Positions 1 through 8,792 of a stretch of DNA of 64,000 nt are shown here, in pieces (positions within the stretch are counted from its first letter, which is position 1; every line of letters begins with the position of its first letter). A program made the position numbers and the translations under genes. Location of the stretch: positions 22,754-86,753 of the forward strand of contig NZ_LPNR01000115.1 in assembly GCF_019266065.1 (NCBI RefSeq). The letters run 5' to 3'. The notes under the pieces were generated by a model, which was not told where the DNA came from, made no database searches, and saw nothing but the letters and a program-made list of their open reading frames with translations. The stretch comes from Nocardia sp. MH4 (GTDB lineage Bacteria > Actinomycetota > Actinomycetes > Mycobacteriales > Mycobacteriaceae).

Positions 1-401
1 ACGCCCTCCTCGGGAACCGATCGCCACGGCGGTGGAACGCGGGATGCGGCCTGCGATCACGGTGATCAGGATCGGAGGCCCGTGGGATGCGGCGCTTATG
101 CGCACGAGCCTCGAGAGAACGACAGCATCGCGGTCCGCATAGGCAACGGAGCGTCTTGTGGCGAAATGCGTTCGGGCAGAGCCGTCGAGGGCGCGGCGTG
201 ACCGGAGCTGAACAGCTCGACCTGGGAGATCGCACCCGAGACCAGCGCAATTCGGGGCTCCTGTGGTCCAGCGACATCGCTGAGCGCCACGCCGACCGGC
301 TCAGGTGGCGTCGCGGGACCAGCGCGTAATGCCTTGCTGGCGTGTGTTTTCAGCGCACGTGCCAGCAGTACGAAACGAATGCATCGTGGGGAGGGACTGC
401 T
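1..401. other. Unresolved stretch upstream of the tad genes
   Basis: No reading frame here looks like TadB, the family normally encoded just before TadC. The three forward frames are closed by stops at about 61, 140 and 199. On the minus strand one frame stays open from about 295 off the left edge, with a plausible stretch near 1-120 (residues include GPPILITVIAGRIPRSTAVA), but it has no good start or family match. I treat it as noncoding or decayed sequence. The window edge prevents a firmer statement. Confidence 0.3.
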
Positions 402-1031
402 GTGTACTACTCGGAAGGACCGCCATCGCCTGCCGCGCTCCTGGTCGCCGCGATGGCGGTGGCATTGCTGCCCGGTCGAGTGGCGGTGAGCCGACGGGTG
501 CGGGCACTCGGGCGGGCACCGACCGCGGCGCGCGAGGTGGGGCGGGGAAAGTCGAAGCCCGACCCGCTGGGGTCTGCTTCGGCCTTCGATCTGCTGGCGG
601 CGTGCCTCCGGGCGGGGCTGCCCTTGGCCGCGGCCGCGCGGGCTGGTGCGGGGACGGCGCCGCCGGTGTTGCGGGCCGCACTGCTCCGGGCGGCTGATCT
701 GCTGGCCCTCGGTGCGGATGCGGCGACGGCTTGGGAACGGGCCGCGGCGGATGCGGTGGGGTCGGCTGGTGCGGACGAGGTCGAATCGCTGGCACGGATG
801 GCGCGGCGCTCCGCACGCTCCGGTTCCTCACTCGCGGCTGCCGTCGGGGAGCTGGCGGATCAGCGGCGTGAGGCGGTGGCGGACGCCGCGGTCGCGCGGG
901 CCGAACGTGCGGGTGTGCTGATCGGCGGGCCACTCGGGCTGTGCTTCCTGCCCGCCTTCGTCTGCCTCGGCATCGTCCCAGTCGTGGTCGGCCTGGCGGA
1001 TCGGGTCCTCGGCGACGGCGGCCTGCTGTGA
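402..1031 (+). CDS. TadC-like type II secretion F-family membrane protein (Flp pilus assembly)
   Basis: Predicted inner-membrane platform protein of a tad/Flp pilus machine, about 209 residues. The GTG start at 402 follows a GGGAGGG ribosome site at 389-396. The N-terminal hydrophobic helix (roughly residues 8-25) is followed by an Ala-rich soluble part with the F-domain pattern FDLLAACLRAGLPLAAA and RMARRSARSGSSLAAAVGEL. The C-terminus has a hydrophobic segment (GPLGLCFLPAFVCLGIVPVV). The size matches the short actinobacterial TadC-like proteins (Rv3657c type). The next three genes are pilin-like, so this is a pilus locus. A TadB partner is not visible upstream within the window. The family assignment rests on these patterns and the neighbours. 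Confidence 0.8.
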   Translation: MYYSEGPPSPAALLVAAMAVALLPGRVAVSRRVRALGRAPTAAREVGRGKSKPDPLGSASAFDLLAACLRAGLPLAAAARAGAGTAPPVLRAALLRAADLLALGADAATAWERAAADAVGSAGADEVESLARMARRSARSGSSLAAAVGELADQRREAVADAAVARAERAGVLIGGPLGLCFLPAFVCLGIVPVVVGLADRVLGDGGLL

Positions 1032-1103
1032 CCGGCCTCGACAGGGCCGACGAATCGTCACCACACGGATCGGCCGGGTGGTGTGGAAGGAGAGGGGATC
1101 ACG

Positions 1104-1313
1104 ATGACGTTCGTACGCGCCGTATATATAGGAGCGCGGACGCGGATCACGCGCCTGCTGATCGACGACGACGGTATGTCCACCGCGGAGTATGCGATCG
1201 GCACGATCGCGGCCGCGGCGTTCGGTGCGGTGCTCTACGGGGTGGTGACAGGGGACAGCATCGTCAACGCGCTGACCCAGATCATCGACAAGGCGCTCAA
1301 CACGAATGTGTAA
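1104..1313 (+). CDS. DUF4244 protein, probable Flp-type pilin subunit
   Basis: Small protein of 69 residues. The start chosen is the ATG at 1104, 7 bases after a strong GGAAGGAGAGGGG site; an upstream GTG at 1083 lies inside that site. It has a short basic N-terminus, then DDDGMSTAEYAIGTIAAAAF and a single transmembrane helix. The Gly followed by a Glu a few residues into the hydrophobic segment resembles class III (Flp) prepilin processing sites. Known homologues sit between tadC and tadE in actinobacteria (Rv3656c in M. tuberculosis). It is likely the major pilin of this locus, exported and cleaved by a TadV-type peptidase encoded elsewhere; that role is inference. Confidence 0.85.
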   Translation: MTFVRAVYIGARTRITRLLIDDDGMSTAEYAIGTIAAAAFGAVLYGVVTGDSIVNALTQIIDKALNTNV

Positions 1314-1354
1314 AACGGTGCGGCACAAGTATTCTCGGTGACGAAGCGGGTGCG

Positions 1355-1669
1355 GTGACGGTCGAGGCCGCCATCGCGCTCGCCGCGCTGGTGTGCGCGG
1401 TGGTGCTGTGCGTCGGAGCCCTGCTGGCCGCATCGACCCAGGTGCGTTGTGTCGACGCGGCACGCGAGGCGGCGAGGTTGGCCGCCCGTGGCGACGCGGC
1501 GCACGCCCTCGCGGCGGCTCGGAGCGTCGCGCCGCCCGGTGCGACCGTCGAGGTCCGGGGTGACGGAGACCGCATGGTGGCGGTGGTCACCGTGGGAACC
1601 GCGTTGTTGCCCGGTCTGCGGCTGCGTGCCGAGGCGGTCGCGACCACCGAGCCGGGAGTCGGTCGATGA
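1355..1669 (+). CDS. TadE-like pseudopilin
   Basis: TadE-family minor pilin, with TVEAAIALAALVCAVVLCVG as the N-terminal transmembrane helix and a Glu at the usual pilin position. A soluble tail follows with the typical QVRCVDAAREAARLAARGD block. Start choice is uncertain. The conserved part begins earlier (GDEAGAVTVEAA), but the only normal start codon in frame is GTG 1355; ATT 1331 is the other option and would add the DEAGA residues. The frame continues upstream without another usable start. It ends in an ATGA overlap with the next gene, so the two are translationally coupled. Confidence 0.75.
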   Translation: MTVEAAIALAALVCAVVLCVGALLAASTQVRCVDAAREAARLAARGDAAHALAAARSVAPPGATVEVRGDGDRMVAVVTVGTALLPGLRLRAEAVATTEPGVGR

Positions 1670-2043
1670 CCGGCGCGCGAGTGCGGGTCCCGGCCGGTGA
1701 TGCTGGCGGGGCGACGGTGTTCGCGTGCACGGCGCTCGCGGCCTTGATCGCGCTGACCTTGGTGATCGGTCAGGTGGGCGCGGTGGTGGTCGGTCGGCAC
1801 CGGGCGCAGGCGGCGGCCGACCTCGGCGCGTTGGGTGCGGCGAGTGTGCTGGCCGAGGGGGCCGAGGCGGCGTGCGCCGAGGCCGTGGAGGTCGGGCGGA
1901 GGATGGGTGTGCGGGTGGCGCGGTGTGTTGCCGAGCAGTGGGATGTGGTGGTCGCGGTGGAGGCGAATGCGTCATTCGGAGTGTTCGGCGCGCGCACCAT
2001 CGCGGCCGCGGCACGCGCTGGACCGGTGGACGAGAGTGGGTGA
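1666..2043 (+). CDS. TadG-like minor pilin / helicase-locus secretory protein (Rv3654c-like)
   Basis: Protein of 125 residues starting at an ATG that overlaps the TadE stop by four bases. After a short basic region comes GGATVFACTALAALIALTLV, a single transmembrane helix, then the RAQAAADLGALGAAS motif seen in TadG/TadE-type proteins whose N-terminus is a pilin-like helix. The rest is a short soluble domain with two Cys (CAEAVEVG and ARCVAEQ), which could pair once exported. It is the last gene of the tad group in this window. Homologues in actinobacteria are short like this one, unlike the long proteobacterial TadG. Confidence 0.75.
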   Translation: MTGARVRVPAGDAGGATVFACTALAALIALTLVIGQVGAVVVGRHRAQAAADLGALGAASVLAEGAEAACAEAVEVGRRMGVRVARCVAEQWDVVVAVEANASFGVFGARTIAAAARAGPVDESG

Positions 2044-2150
2044 CGCGGAAGTGTTATCACTGGTCGGTGGTTGTTCCGCACCGAACTAATCCACAATTCC
2101 GCCGAGCTCTATTCCCTGAATTTCATGCACATTCTTTTATGAGGAGAGAA

Positions 2151-2324
2151 CTAAACGAAAATAATGATGTGGCCTACTCCGGGGCGTCCGTCGGCAATGC
2201 ACCAGTTAACAGAAGAGTTATCCTTTTTAATCGGGATACCACGGGCGGCGTCGGCGTCCTCGCTGGTCAACGCAAAAATGGTCGGGCGACCAGCATTCTT
2301 GAAGCGAGGTGTAGCGCCGGTCAC
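2151..2324 (-). CDS. Hypothetical 57-residue protein in an AT-rich patch
   Basis: Small ORF that begins (GTG 2324) 18 bases after the stop of the upstream helicase gene on the same strand and ends at a TAG at 2151. The product runs from MTGATPRFKNAGRPTIFALT through DADAARGIPIKKDNSSVNWC to GVGHIIIFV. I do not recognise the family. It looks protein-like, with mixed polar and hydrophobic blocks, but its codons (ATT, AAA, TCT, GTT, AAC, GTA) are unlike the GC3-rich neighbours. It may be co-transcribed with the helicase. The alternative is a chance open frame in a low-GC intergenic patch. Confidence 0.5.
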   Translation of the reverse strand: MTGATPRFKNAGRPTIFALTSEDADAARGIPIKKDNSSVNWCIADGRPGVGHIIIFV

Positions 2325-2342
2325 GTCACCGGCGCGGCGGTA

Positions 2343-4733
2343 TCACGACTTCACCGCTGTGCCGGAGTGGGCTCGCAACTCGCCGAGGACGGCGACCAGG
2401 AGCCGGGCCGCCGCGTCCTTGTCCAGCGGATTGTTCCCGTTGCCGCACTTGGGTGACTGCACGCACGAGGGGCACCCGTCCTGGCACCCGCAACTGCGGA
2501 TGACGCCGAGTGTGGCGGCCAACCAGTCGTCCAGCCGGGCGAATCCTCGCTCGGCGAAGCCCGCGCCGCCGGGTTGCCCGTCGTAGACGAACACGGTCGG
2601 CGCGCCGGTGTCGGGGTGCTCGGCGATCGAGACGCCGCCGATGTCCCAGCGGTCGCAGCCGGCGACCAGCGGCAGCATGCCGATCGCGGCGTGTTCGGCG
2701 GCATGCAGAGCGCCGGGGAGCTCGTCGTCGGAGATCCCGGCGGCGGCCAGGAGTCGGGGCGTGACGGTATAGAGGACGGCCTTGGTGTGCAGCGTCTGGG
2801 CGGGCAGATCGAGTTCGACCTGGTCGAGCACCTCGCCCGTGACCAGCGTGCGGAGGTAGCCGACGACCTGATTGGTGACCGCGACCTGCGCGGATGCGGT
2901 GGTGACGGCGCCGAAGACGCGCTCCTCGGTCACCGCGTCGATGGTGATCGAGGTGACCTGACGAGCACTGGTGGTGAAGCCGGGGTCCACCTCGTTGACG
3001 AAGGCGACGCCACCGTCGAGGTCGAGTTCGTCGACCAGGTAGGTCTCGCCCTGGTGCAGGTGCACGGCGCCGTTGTGCAGGGTCGCGGGTGCCCGGCCCG
3101 CGTCGGCCGTGCCGAGCAGGCGCCCGGATTCGGCGTCGACGATGGCCACCGGCGTGCCGAGTCCGCCGCGCACGTCCACGGCGTCGTGGGGATGGGTGTG
3201 CGCGGTGACGTGCCACCGTCCCGGCCCGCCGCCAGGGCCGGGGCGGTGCCGGATCAACCCCTCTTCGGCCAGGTCGGCGAGCACAGCACCGGCGCCGAGC
3301 TCGGTCACCTCGTCGTCGGTGAGCGGCAACTCCATGGCCGCGCAGAGCAGCTGCGGCCCCAGGACATAGGGGTTGTAGGGGTCGGTGATGGTGGCCTCGA
3401 TCGGCCGGTCCAGCAGCGCTTCCGGGTGATGGACGAGATAGGTGTCGAGCGGATCGTCGGTGGCGACCAGCACCACGAGCGAACCCTGCAGCCGCCTGCC
3501 CGCACGCCCGGCCTGCTGCCAGAACGAGGCGACGGTGCCGGGAAAACCCGCGATGACCACGGCGTCGAGGCCCGCGATATCGACACCGAGTTCGAGCGCG
3601 TTGGTGCTGGCGGCGCCGAGCAGGGTGCCCTCCGAGAGCGATCGCTCCAGCTCCCGGCGGTCCTCGGCCAGGTAGCCGGCGCGATAGGCCGCGACCCGTT
3701 CCTGCAGCTCAGGGGCTCGTTCGGCGAGGACGCGGCGGGCGTCGAGCGCGATCAGTTCGGCACCCCTGCGCGAGCGGACGAAGGTGAGTGTCCTGGCGCC
3801 CTCGGTCACCAGGCTCGCCATGATCTTGGCGGCCTCACCGGTCGCGGTGCGGCGCACGGGCGCGCCGTTCTCGCCGGTCACCGCGGTGCTCAACGGTGGT
3901 TCCCACAGGGCGACGGTCCTGGCGCCGTGCGGCGAGGCGTCCGCGGTGACGGCCGTGACCGGTGCGCCGATCAGCCTCGTCGCCGAAGCCCCGGGGTCGG
4001 CACTGGTGGCCGAGCACAGGACGAACACCGGGTCGGCGCCGTAGAACGCGGCGAGCCTGCGCAGCCTGCGCAGCACCAGGGCGACATGCGAACCGAACAC
4101 GCCCCGGTAGGAGTGGCATTCGTCGACCACCACGTAGCGAAGATTGCGCAGCACGCGCGCCCAGCGCTGATGCGAACGCAGCATCCCGACGTGCAGCATG
4201 TCGGGATTGGTGAAGATCCACCGGGCGTTGGCCCGTACCCACTGCCTGATCTCGGCGGGGGTGTCACCGTCGTAGCTCGCCGGATGGGCCTCCCGCAGGG
4301 GATTGTCATGGATCAGCCCGCCGACCGCGCGCAGCTGATCGGCGCCGAGCGCCTTGGTGGGGGACAGGTACAGCGCGGTTGCTCGCGGGTCGTCGTGCAG
4401 GGCGGTGAGGACCGGCAGAAGGTAGCCGAGAGATTTCCCGGACGCGGTCCCGGTGCTGACGACGACGTGTTTTCCGGCCGCCGCCAGCTCGGCTGTGCGG
4501 GTCTGGTGCTCCCACGGCCGGTCGATCCCGGCCGCGTCCAGCGCTGTGACCAGCGCGGATGGCACCCATTCCGGCCAGTCGGTGGTCCGTGCGGGCCGGG
4601 CGGGCAGCTCGGCGACATAGGTCAGGGGGTTGCCGCCGGCGGCAGCCTCGACCAGGACACGATTCAGCAACGATCGCCCGTAGCTTTCGCCCGAAGTCGT
4701 CGGCTGGACCTCGGTCCGCTCTGCCGGATTCAT
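2343..4733 (-). CDS. DEAD/DEAH-box helicase with C-terminal DUF1998 zinc module
   Basis: Superfamily 2 helicase of 796 residues (Rv3649/SftH/MrfA-like), expected to act in DNA repair or recombination with 3'-5' polarity. Visible motifs: Q-like motif near PWEHQTRTAELA, Walker A STGTASGKSLGY, motif II DECHSYRG, motif III CSATSADPG, and a helicase C part with STNALELGVDIAGLDAVV and QQAGRAGRR. The C-terminal DUF1998 region carries the cysteine cluster CGCQDGCPSCVQSPKCGNGN, a probable metal site (an Fe-S cluster has been reported in some relatives). I chose ATG 4733, which has GAGAGGGCG upstream; the frame stays open to 4811. It is divergent from cspA, as in mycobacteria. Confidence 0.9.
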   Translation of the reverse strand: MNPAERTEVQPTTSGESYGRSLLNRVLVEAAAGGNPLTYVAELPARPARTTDWPEWVPSALVTALDAAGIDRPWEHQTRTAELAAAGKHVVVSTGTASGKSLGYLLPVLTALHDDPRATALYLSPTKALGADQLRAVGGLIHDNPLREAHPASYDGDTPAEIRQWVRANARWIFTNPDMLHVGMLRSHQRWARVLRNLRYVVVDECHSYRGVFGSHVALVLRRLRRLAAFYGADPVFVLCSATSADPGASATRLIGAPVTAVTADASPHGARTVALWEPPLSTAVTGENGAPVRRTATGEAAKIMASLVTEGARTLTFVRSRRGAELIALDARRVLAERAPELQERVAAYRAGYLAEDRRELERSLSEGTLLGAASTNALELGVDIAGLDAVVIAGFPGTVASFWQQAGRAGRRLQGSLVVLVATDDPLDTYLVHHPEALLDRPIEATITDPYNPYVLGPQLLCAAMELPLTDDEVTELGAGAVLADLAEEGLIRHRPGPGGGPGRWHVTAHTHPHDAVDVRGGLGTPVAIVDAESGRLLGTADAGRAPATLHNGAVHLHQGETYLVDELDLDGGVAFVNEVDPGFTTSARQVTSITIDAVTEERVFGAVTTASAQVAVTNQVVGYLRTLVTGEVLDQVELDLPAQTLHTKAVLYTVTPRLLAAAGISDDELPGALHAAEHAAIGMLPLVAGCDRWDIGGVSIAEHPDTGAPTVFVYDGQPGGAGFAERGFARLDDWLAATLGVIRSCGCQDGCPSCVQSPKCGNGNNPLDKDAAARLLVAVLGELRAHSGTAVKS

Positions 4734-5167
4734 CCCATCGCCCTCTCGCGCCACGCCGGAAGTGTGAAACGTGTGTGTGCGGCGAGCGCTACCTGCGATT
4801 TCGTAACCCAATAGCGACCTGGGTCACAGCAGGTTTGCTGGAAGCTCACCCGGTTATCGTGAAGCAAACAGACTGGAAGTACGGATTCACCCAATCTCTC
4901 CCTCACCTGCGCATTCGCAAGATCAAGAATTTTGCAAATTGTCGGTAACTCGACTGTTGAATTGCTCGTGGACATGGTTCACTGGGTCTCGGTCGCAAGC
5001 TTCTGTGTTCGAGGGACGGATCGAAAGTCCAAACCATCAGCAGGATCGATGTTGCGAACGCCGTGCTCAGGCTTTCCTTGCAGGGGGACCAACAGTACAG
5101 CGGTCGGAACGGACCCGGTGGACGAACCCAGTTGTCCGCCGTTCCGGTAAGAAAGAGAAGGAACAGA
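4734..5167. promoter_or_regulatory. Divergent promoter region and long leader of cspA
   Basis: 434 bases without a convincing gene, less GC-rich than the surroundings, between divergently transcribed helicase and cspA. Cold-shock genes commonly have long structured 5' leaders, and this region is long enough for one. No single promoter stood out. A TTGAAT-like box lies near 4957 but no clear -10 follows at standard spacing. A clear ribosome site (AAGAAAGAGAAGGAAC, about 5150-5165) precedes cspA. Confidence 0.4.
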
Positions 5168-5374
5168 ATGGCACAGGGAACTGTGAAGTGGTTCAACGCG
5201 GAGAAGGGGTTCGGCTTCATCGCGCCCGAGGACGGCTCCGCTGACGTCTTCGTCCACTACTCGGAGATCCAGGGCACGGGCTTCCGTACCCTCGAGGAGA
5301 ACCAGAAGGTCGAGTTCGAGGTCGGCCAGGGCACCAAGGGCCCGCAGGCCACCGGCGTTCGCGCGCTCTCCTGA
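5168..5374 (+). CDS. cspA: Cold shock protein CspA
   Basis: Single-stranded nucleic-acid-binding cold-shock domain protein of 68 residues, the usual length. It has the RNP1 motif KGFGFIAP (about residues 14-21) and RNP2 motif VFVHYS (about 28-33) on the OB-fold, and starts MAQGTVKWFNAEKGF, the family's hallmark. It acts in the cytoplasm as an RNA chaperone or transcription antiterminator. A strong purine-rich ribosome site lies 5-8 bases before the ATG. A 13-bp hairpin terminator follows 22 bases after the stop, so it is monocistronic. The order helicase-cspA-topA is the same as in M. tuberculosis. Confidence 0.97.
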   Translation: MAQGTVKWFNAEKGFGFIAPEDGSADVFVHYSEIQGTGFRTLEENQKVEFEVGQGTKGPQATGVRALS

Positions 5375-5396
5375 GCTGCGAATCGAAACAACGCCC

Positions 5397-5427
5397 GTCC
5401 CCCACCTCCTACGCGGAGGTGGGGGAC
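5397..5427 (+). terminator. Strong hairpin terminator after cspA
   Basis: Perfect 13-bp stem (5397-5409 GTCCCCCACCTCC with 5415-5427 GGAGGTGGGGGAC) and a 5-nt loop. There is no U-tract afterwards, as is common in high-GC actinobacteria. It isolates cspA from topA. Confidence 0.8.
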
Positions 5428-5632
5428 GAGCCATTTCAGGGGTAAGGTCGCCCAGAAGTTCTCCGGGCCGAGCAGGCCGGAAACCCGCGGCGCCAGCCGC
5501 CGTGGACGCAGCTACCCAAGTGCGCAAGGTATAAACGTCACTGGTGGCGATGTCCGAACGTCGCGCCGTCTGCCCCAGCCGCGCACCGAGCGGACCTCCC
5601 GACGCGCGGATATAGAAGGAAGGTGTTCGCCG

Positions 5633-8572
5633 GTGGCAACACGAGACCGCAGTTCAGCCGACCAGGGGCGTCCCCTGCGTCGTCTCGTGATCGTCGAGTC
5701 CCCGACGAAGGCCCGCAAGATCGCGCCTTACCTGGGCCGCAACTACACCGTCGAAGCCTCGGTGGGTCATATCCGTGACTTGCCGCGCGGCGCCGCGGAC
5801 GTGCCCGCCAAATACAAGGGGCAGTCCTGGGCGCGCCTCGGCGTCGACGTCGATCACGACTTCGAGCCGATCTATGTCGTCAGCCCGGATAAGAAGGCCA
5901 AGGTCTCCGAGCTCAAGAGCCTGTTGGCCGACGCCGACGAGCTCTATCTCGCCACCGACCCCGACCGCGAGGGCGAGGCGATCGCCTGGCACCTGCTCGA
6001 GACGCTCAAGCCGAAGGTCCCGGTCCGCCGAATGGTCTTCCACGAGATCACCGAGCCGGCCATCCTCGCGGCCGCCGCCGACACTCGCGAACTCGACAAC
6101 GATCTGGTCGACGCGCAGGAGACCCGCCGCATCCTGGACCGCCTCTACGGCTACGAAGTCAGTCCGGTGCTGTGGAAGAAGGTCATGCCGCGCCTGTCGG
6201 CGGGCCGCGTGCAGTCCGTGGCCACCCGCGTCATCGTGCGGCGTGAGCGTGAGCGCATGGCGTTCCGCTCCGCCGAATACTGGGACATCGCCGCCAAGCT
6301 CGACGCCGGCGTCGACGAGAACTCCGATTCGACCAACCCGCGCACGTTCGGCGCGCGCCTGGTCCAGGTCGAGGGCGACCGGGTCGCCTCCGGTCGTGAC
6401 TTCGGTTCCGACGGTCAGCTCAAGTCGGCGACCGGTGTCGTCGTGCTGGACGAGGCCTACGCGAACCGGCTGGCCGAGGCGCTCGACGGCGCCGACCTGG
6501 TCGTCTCCTCCGCAGAGGCCAAGCCGTACTCGCGCAAGCCGTATCCGCCGTTCATGACCTCGACGTTGCAGCAGGAAGCGGGGCGCAAGCTGCGCTTCAC
6601 CTCCGAGCGCACGATGCGGGTGGCGCAGCGGCTGTACGAAAACGGTTACATCACCTACATGCGTACCGACTCGACCACGCTGTCGGAGTCGGCCATCGCG
6701 GCCGCGCGTTCGCAGGCCACGCAGCTCTACGGCGCGGAGTACGTCTCGCCGACGCCGCGCCAGTACACCCGCAAGGTCAAGAACGCGCAGGAAGCGCACG
6801 AGGCGATCCGCCCGTCCGGTGACACGTTCATGACCCCTGGCCAGCTGGCGTCCAAGGTCGACCAGGACGAGTTCCGGCTCTACGAGCTGATCTGGCAGCG
6901 CACCGTCGCCTCGCAGATGGCCGACGCGCGCGGCACCACGCTGACCCTGCGGATCACCGGCACCGCCCGGACCGGTGAGGAGTGCGTGTTCTCCTCCTCG
7001 GGCCGCACGATCACCTTCCCCGGCTTCCTCAAGGCCTATGTCGAGAGCGTCGACGAGGAAGCGGGCGGTCAGTCCGACGACGCCGAATCCCGGTTGCCCG
7101 CACTGGAAGAGGGCCAGGGCGTCACCGCCGTCGAGCTCACCCCGGACGGGCACAGCACCAACCCGCCCGCGCGCTACACCGAAGCGTCGCTGATCAAGAC
7201 GCTCGAGGAGCTCGGCATCGGCCGCCCGTCGACGTACTCCTCGATCATCAAGACGATTCTCGATCGCGGTTACGTCTACAAACGCGGCAGCGCGCTGGTG
7301 CCCTCGTGGGTGGCGTTCGCGGTGGTCGGCCTGCTCGAGGCCTACTTCGGGCGACTGGTCGACTTCGACTTCACCGCCGCGATGGAGGACGACCTCGACG
7401 CGATCGCCGGTGGCCGTGAGCAGCGCGGAAACTGGTTGTCCAGCTTCTACTTCGGCGGTGATCACGGCGCCGAGGGTTCGGTGGCGCGCTCGGGTGGCCT
7501 GAAGAAGATGGTCGGCGAGCAGCTCGACGACATCGATGCCCGCGAAGTGAACTCGATCAAGATGTTCGTCGACGAGGAGGGCCGCGATGTCGTGGTCCGC
7601 GTCGGCCGCTTCGGTCCGTACCTGGAGCGGATGATCGTCAATCCCGATGACCCGGACGGTGATCCGGTGTCGCAGCGGGCGAACCTGCCCGACGATCTGC
7701 CGCCGGACGAGCTGACCCGAGAGGTCGCCGAGAAGCTGTTCTCGACGCCTCAGGAGGGCCGCTCACTCGGCGTCGACCCGGTGTCCGGACACGAAATCGT
7801 CGCCAAGGAAGGCCGTTTCGGCCCGTACGTTACCGAGGTGCTGCCCGAGCCGCCCGCGCCGGATCCGGCCGCGACGCCGGCGAAGAAGACCGCCAAGAAA
7901 GCGGCCGAGGTCAAGCCGCGCACCGGCTCGCTGTTCAAGTCGATGGATCTGGCGACGATCACCCTCGACGACGCGCTCAAGCTGCTCTCGCTGCCGCGTG
8001 TGGTCGGCAACGACCCGACCTCGGGCGAGGAGATCACCGCGCAGAACGGCCGATACGGGCCCTACCTGAAGAAGGGCACCGATTCGCGCTCGCTGGCGAC
8101 CGAGGAACAGTTGTTCTCCGTCACCCTCGACGAGGCGCTCAAGCTCTACGCCGAGCCGAAGCGGCGCGGTCGGCAGGCGGCGAGCGCGGCCCCGCTGCGG
8201 GAGCTGGGCAACGACTCGGCGACGAACAAGCCGATGGTGATCAAGGACGGCCGGTTCGGCCCGTACGTCACCGACGGTGAGACCAACGCCAGCCTGCGCA
8301 AGGGCGACGAGGTCGAGTCGATCACCGACGAGCGCGCGTCCGAGCTGCTCGCCGATCGCCGGGCCCGTGGTCCGGTGAAGAAGGCGGCCAAGAAGACGAC
8401 CGCGAAGAAGGCCGCCAAGAAGGCGCCGGCGAAGAAGGCGGCGGCGACGTCGACCGCGACGAAGACCGCCACCAAGACCGCGGCCAAGAAGACCGCGGCG
8501 AAGAAGACCGCGGCCAAGAAGGCGCCCGCGAAGAAGGCGGCGTCGAAAACTGCCGGTACCGACGCGGACTGA
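5633..8572 (+). CDS. topA: DNA topoisomerase I
   Basis: Type IA topoisomerase of 979 residues that relaxes negative supercoils. The TOPRIM domain begins at RLVIVESPTKARKIAPYLG (about residue 18), with the acidic DxDxEGE pattern in TDPDREGEAIAW. The catalytic tyrosine is Tyr342 in YITYMRTDST. The C-terminal half has repeated DGRFGPYV/EGRFGPYV motifs typical of actinobacterial TopA, which lacks zinc fingers. It ends in a long Lys/Ala tail (repeated KKTAAKK) known to bind DNA and aid processivity in mycobacteria. Start: GTG 5633 after AGAAGGAAGG. No Rv3647c-like gene lies between cspA and topA. The upstream 5428-5632 region holds no gene. Confidence 0.98.
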   Translation: MATRDRSSADQGRPLRRLVIVESPTKARKIAPYLGRNYTVEASVGHIRDLPRGAADVPAKYKGQSWARLGVDVDHDFEPIYVVSPDKKAKVSELKSLLADADELYLATDPDREGEAIAWHLLETLKPKVPVRRMVFHEITEPAILAAAADTRELDNDLVDAQETRRILDRLYGYEVSPVLWKKVMPRLSAGRVQSVATRVIVRRERERMAFRSAEYWDIAAKLDAGVDENSDSTNPRTFGARLVQVEGDRVASGRDFGSDGQLKSATGVVVLDEAYANRLAEALDGADLVVSSAEAKPYSRKPYPPFMTSTLQQEAGRKLRFTSERTMRVAQRLYENGYITYMRTDSTTLSESAIAAARSQATQLYGAEYVSPTPRQYTRKVKNAQEAHEAIRPSGDTFMTPGQLASKVDQDEFRLYELIWQRTVASQMADARGTTLTLRITGTARTGEECVFSSSGRTITFPGFLKAYVESVDEEAGGQSDDAESRLPALEEGQGVTAVELTPDGHSTNPPARYTEASLIKTLEELGIGRPSTYSSIIKTILDRGYVYKRGSALVPSWVAFAVVGLLEAYFGRLVDFDFTAAMEDDLDAIAGGREQRGNWLSSFYFGGDHGAEGSVARSGGLKKMVGEQLDDIDAREVNSIKMFVDEEGRDVVVRVGRFGPYLERMIVNPDDPDGDPVSQRANLPDDLPPDELTREVAEKLFSTPQEGRSLGVDPVSGHEIVAKEGRFGPYVTEVLPEPPAPDPAATPAKKTAKKAAEVKPRTGSLFKSMDLATITLDDALKLLSLPRVVGNDPTSGEEITAQNGRYGPYLKKGTDSRSLATEEQLFSVTLDEALKLYAEPKRRGRQAASAAPLRELGNDSATNKPMVIKDGRFGPYVTDGETNASLRKGDEVESITDERASELLADRRARGPVKKAAKKTTAKKAAKKAPAKKAAATSTATKTATKTAAKKTAAKKTAAKKAPAKKAASKTAGTDAD

Positions 8573-8792
8573 CACCGCGCGCGGACAGGGGGCGGGTTCC
8601 CGGCGGCTGGTCGGATCGGTCCAGGCGAGCGTCTCGGCCGCGCGGTCGGTCTCTCGGCGCCGCTGTGATGGCACGCGGGTGTTCGTCGCAGCGGTCATGA
8701 TGGGCGAACAAGCGCTACCGTGGCGGCCGGTCCGGGCCGCGGCGGTCCGGCCGTCCGGATCGATGTCGGACCACGCGGCTAGGGTGTAGCGC

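Noticed and set aside
2574..4814. 746-codon plus-strand frame antisense to the helicase gene
   Set aside because: Antisense shadow; no domain, and helicase motifs are coded on the minus strand.
5654..7465. Long minus-strand open frame antisense to topA
   Set aside because: High GC gives long antisense frames; composition is Arg/Gly/Val-rich and topA is clearly coded on the plus strand.
8341..8560. Repeated AAGAAG/GCC units resembling a tandem repeat or array
   Set aside because: This is the Lys/Ala-rich tail of TopA, a coding repeat, not a CRISPR array or mobile element.
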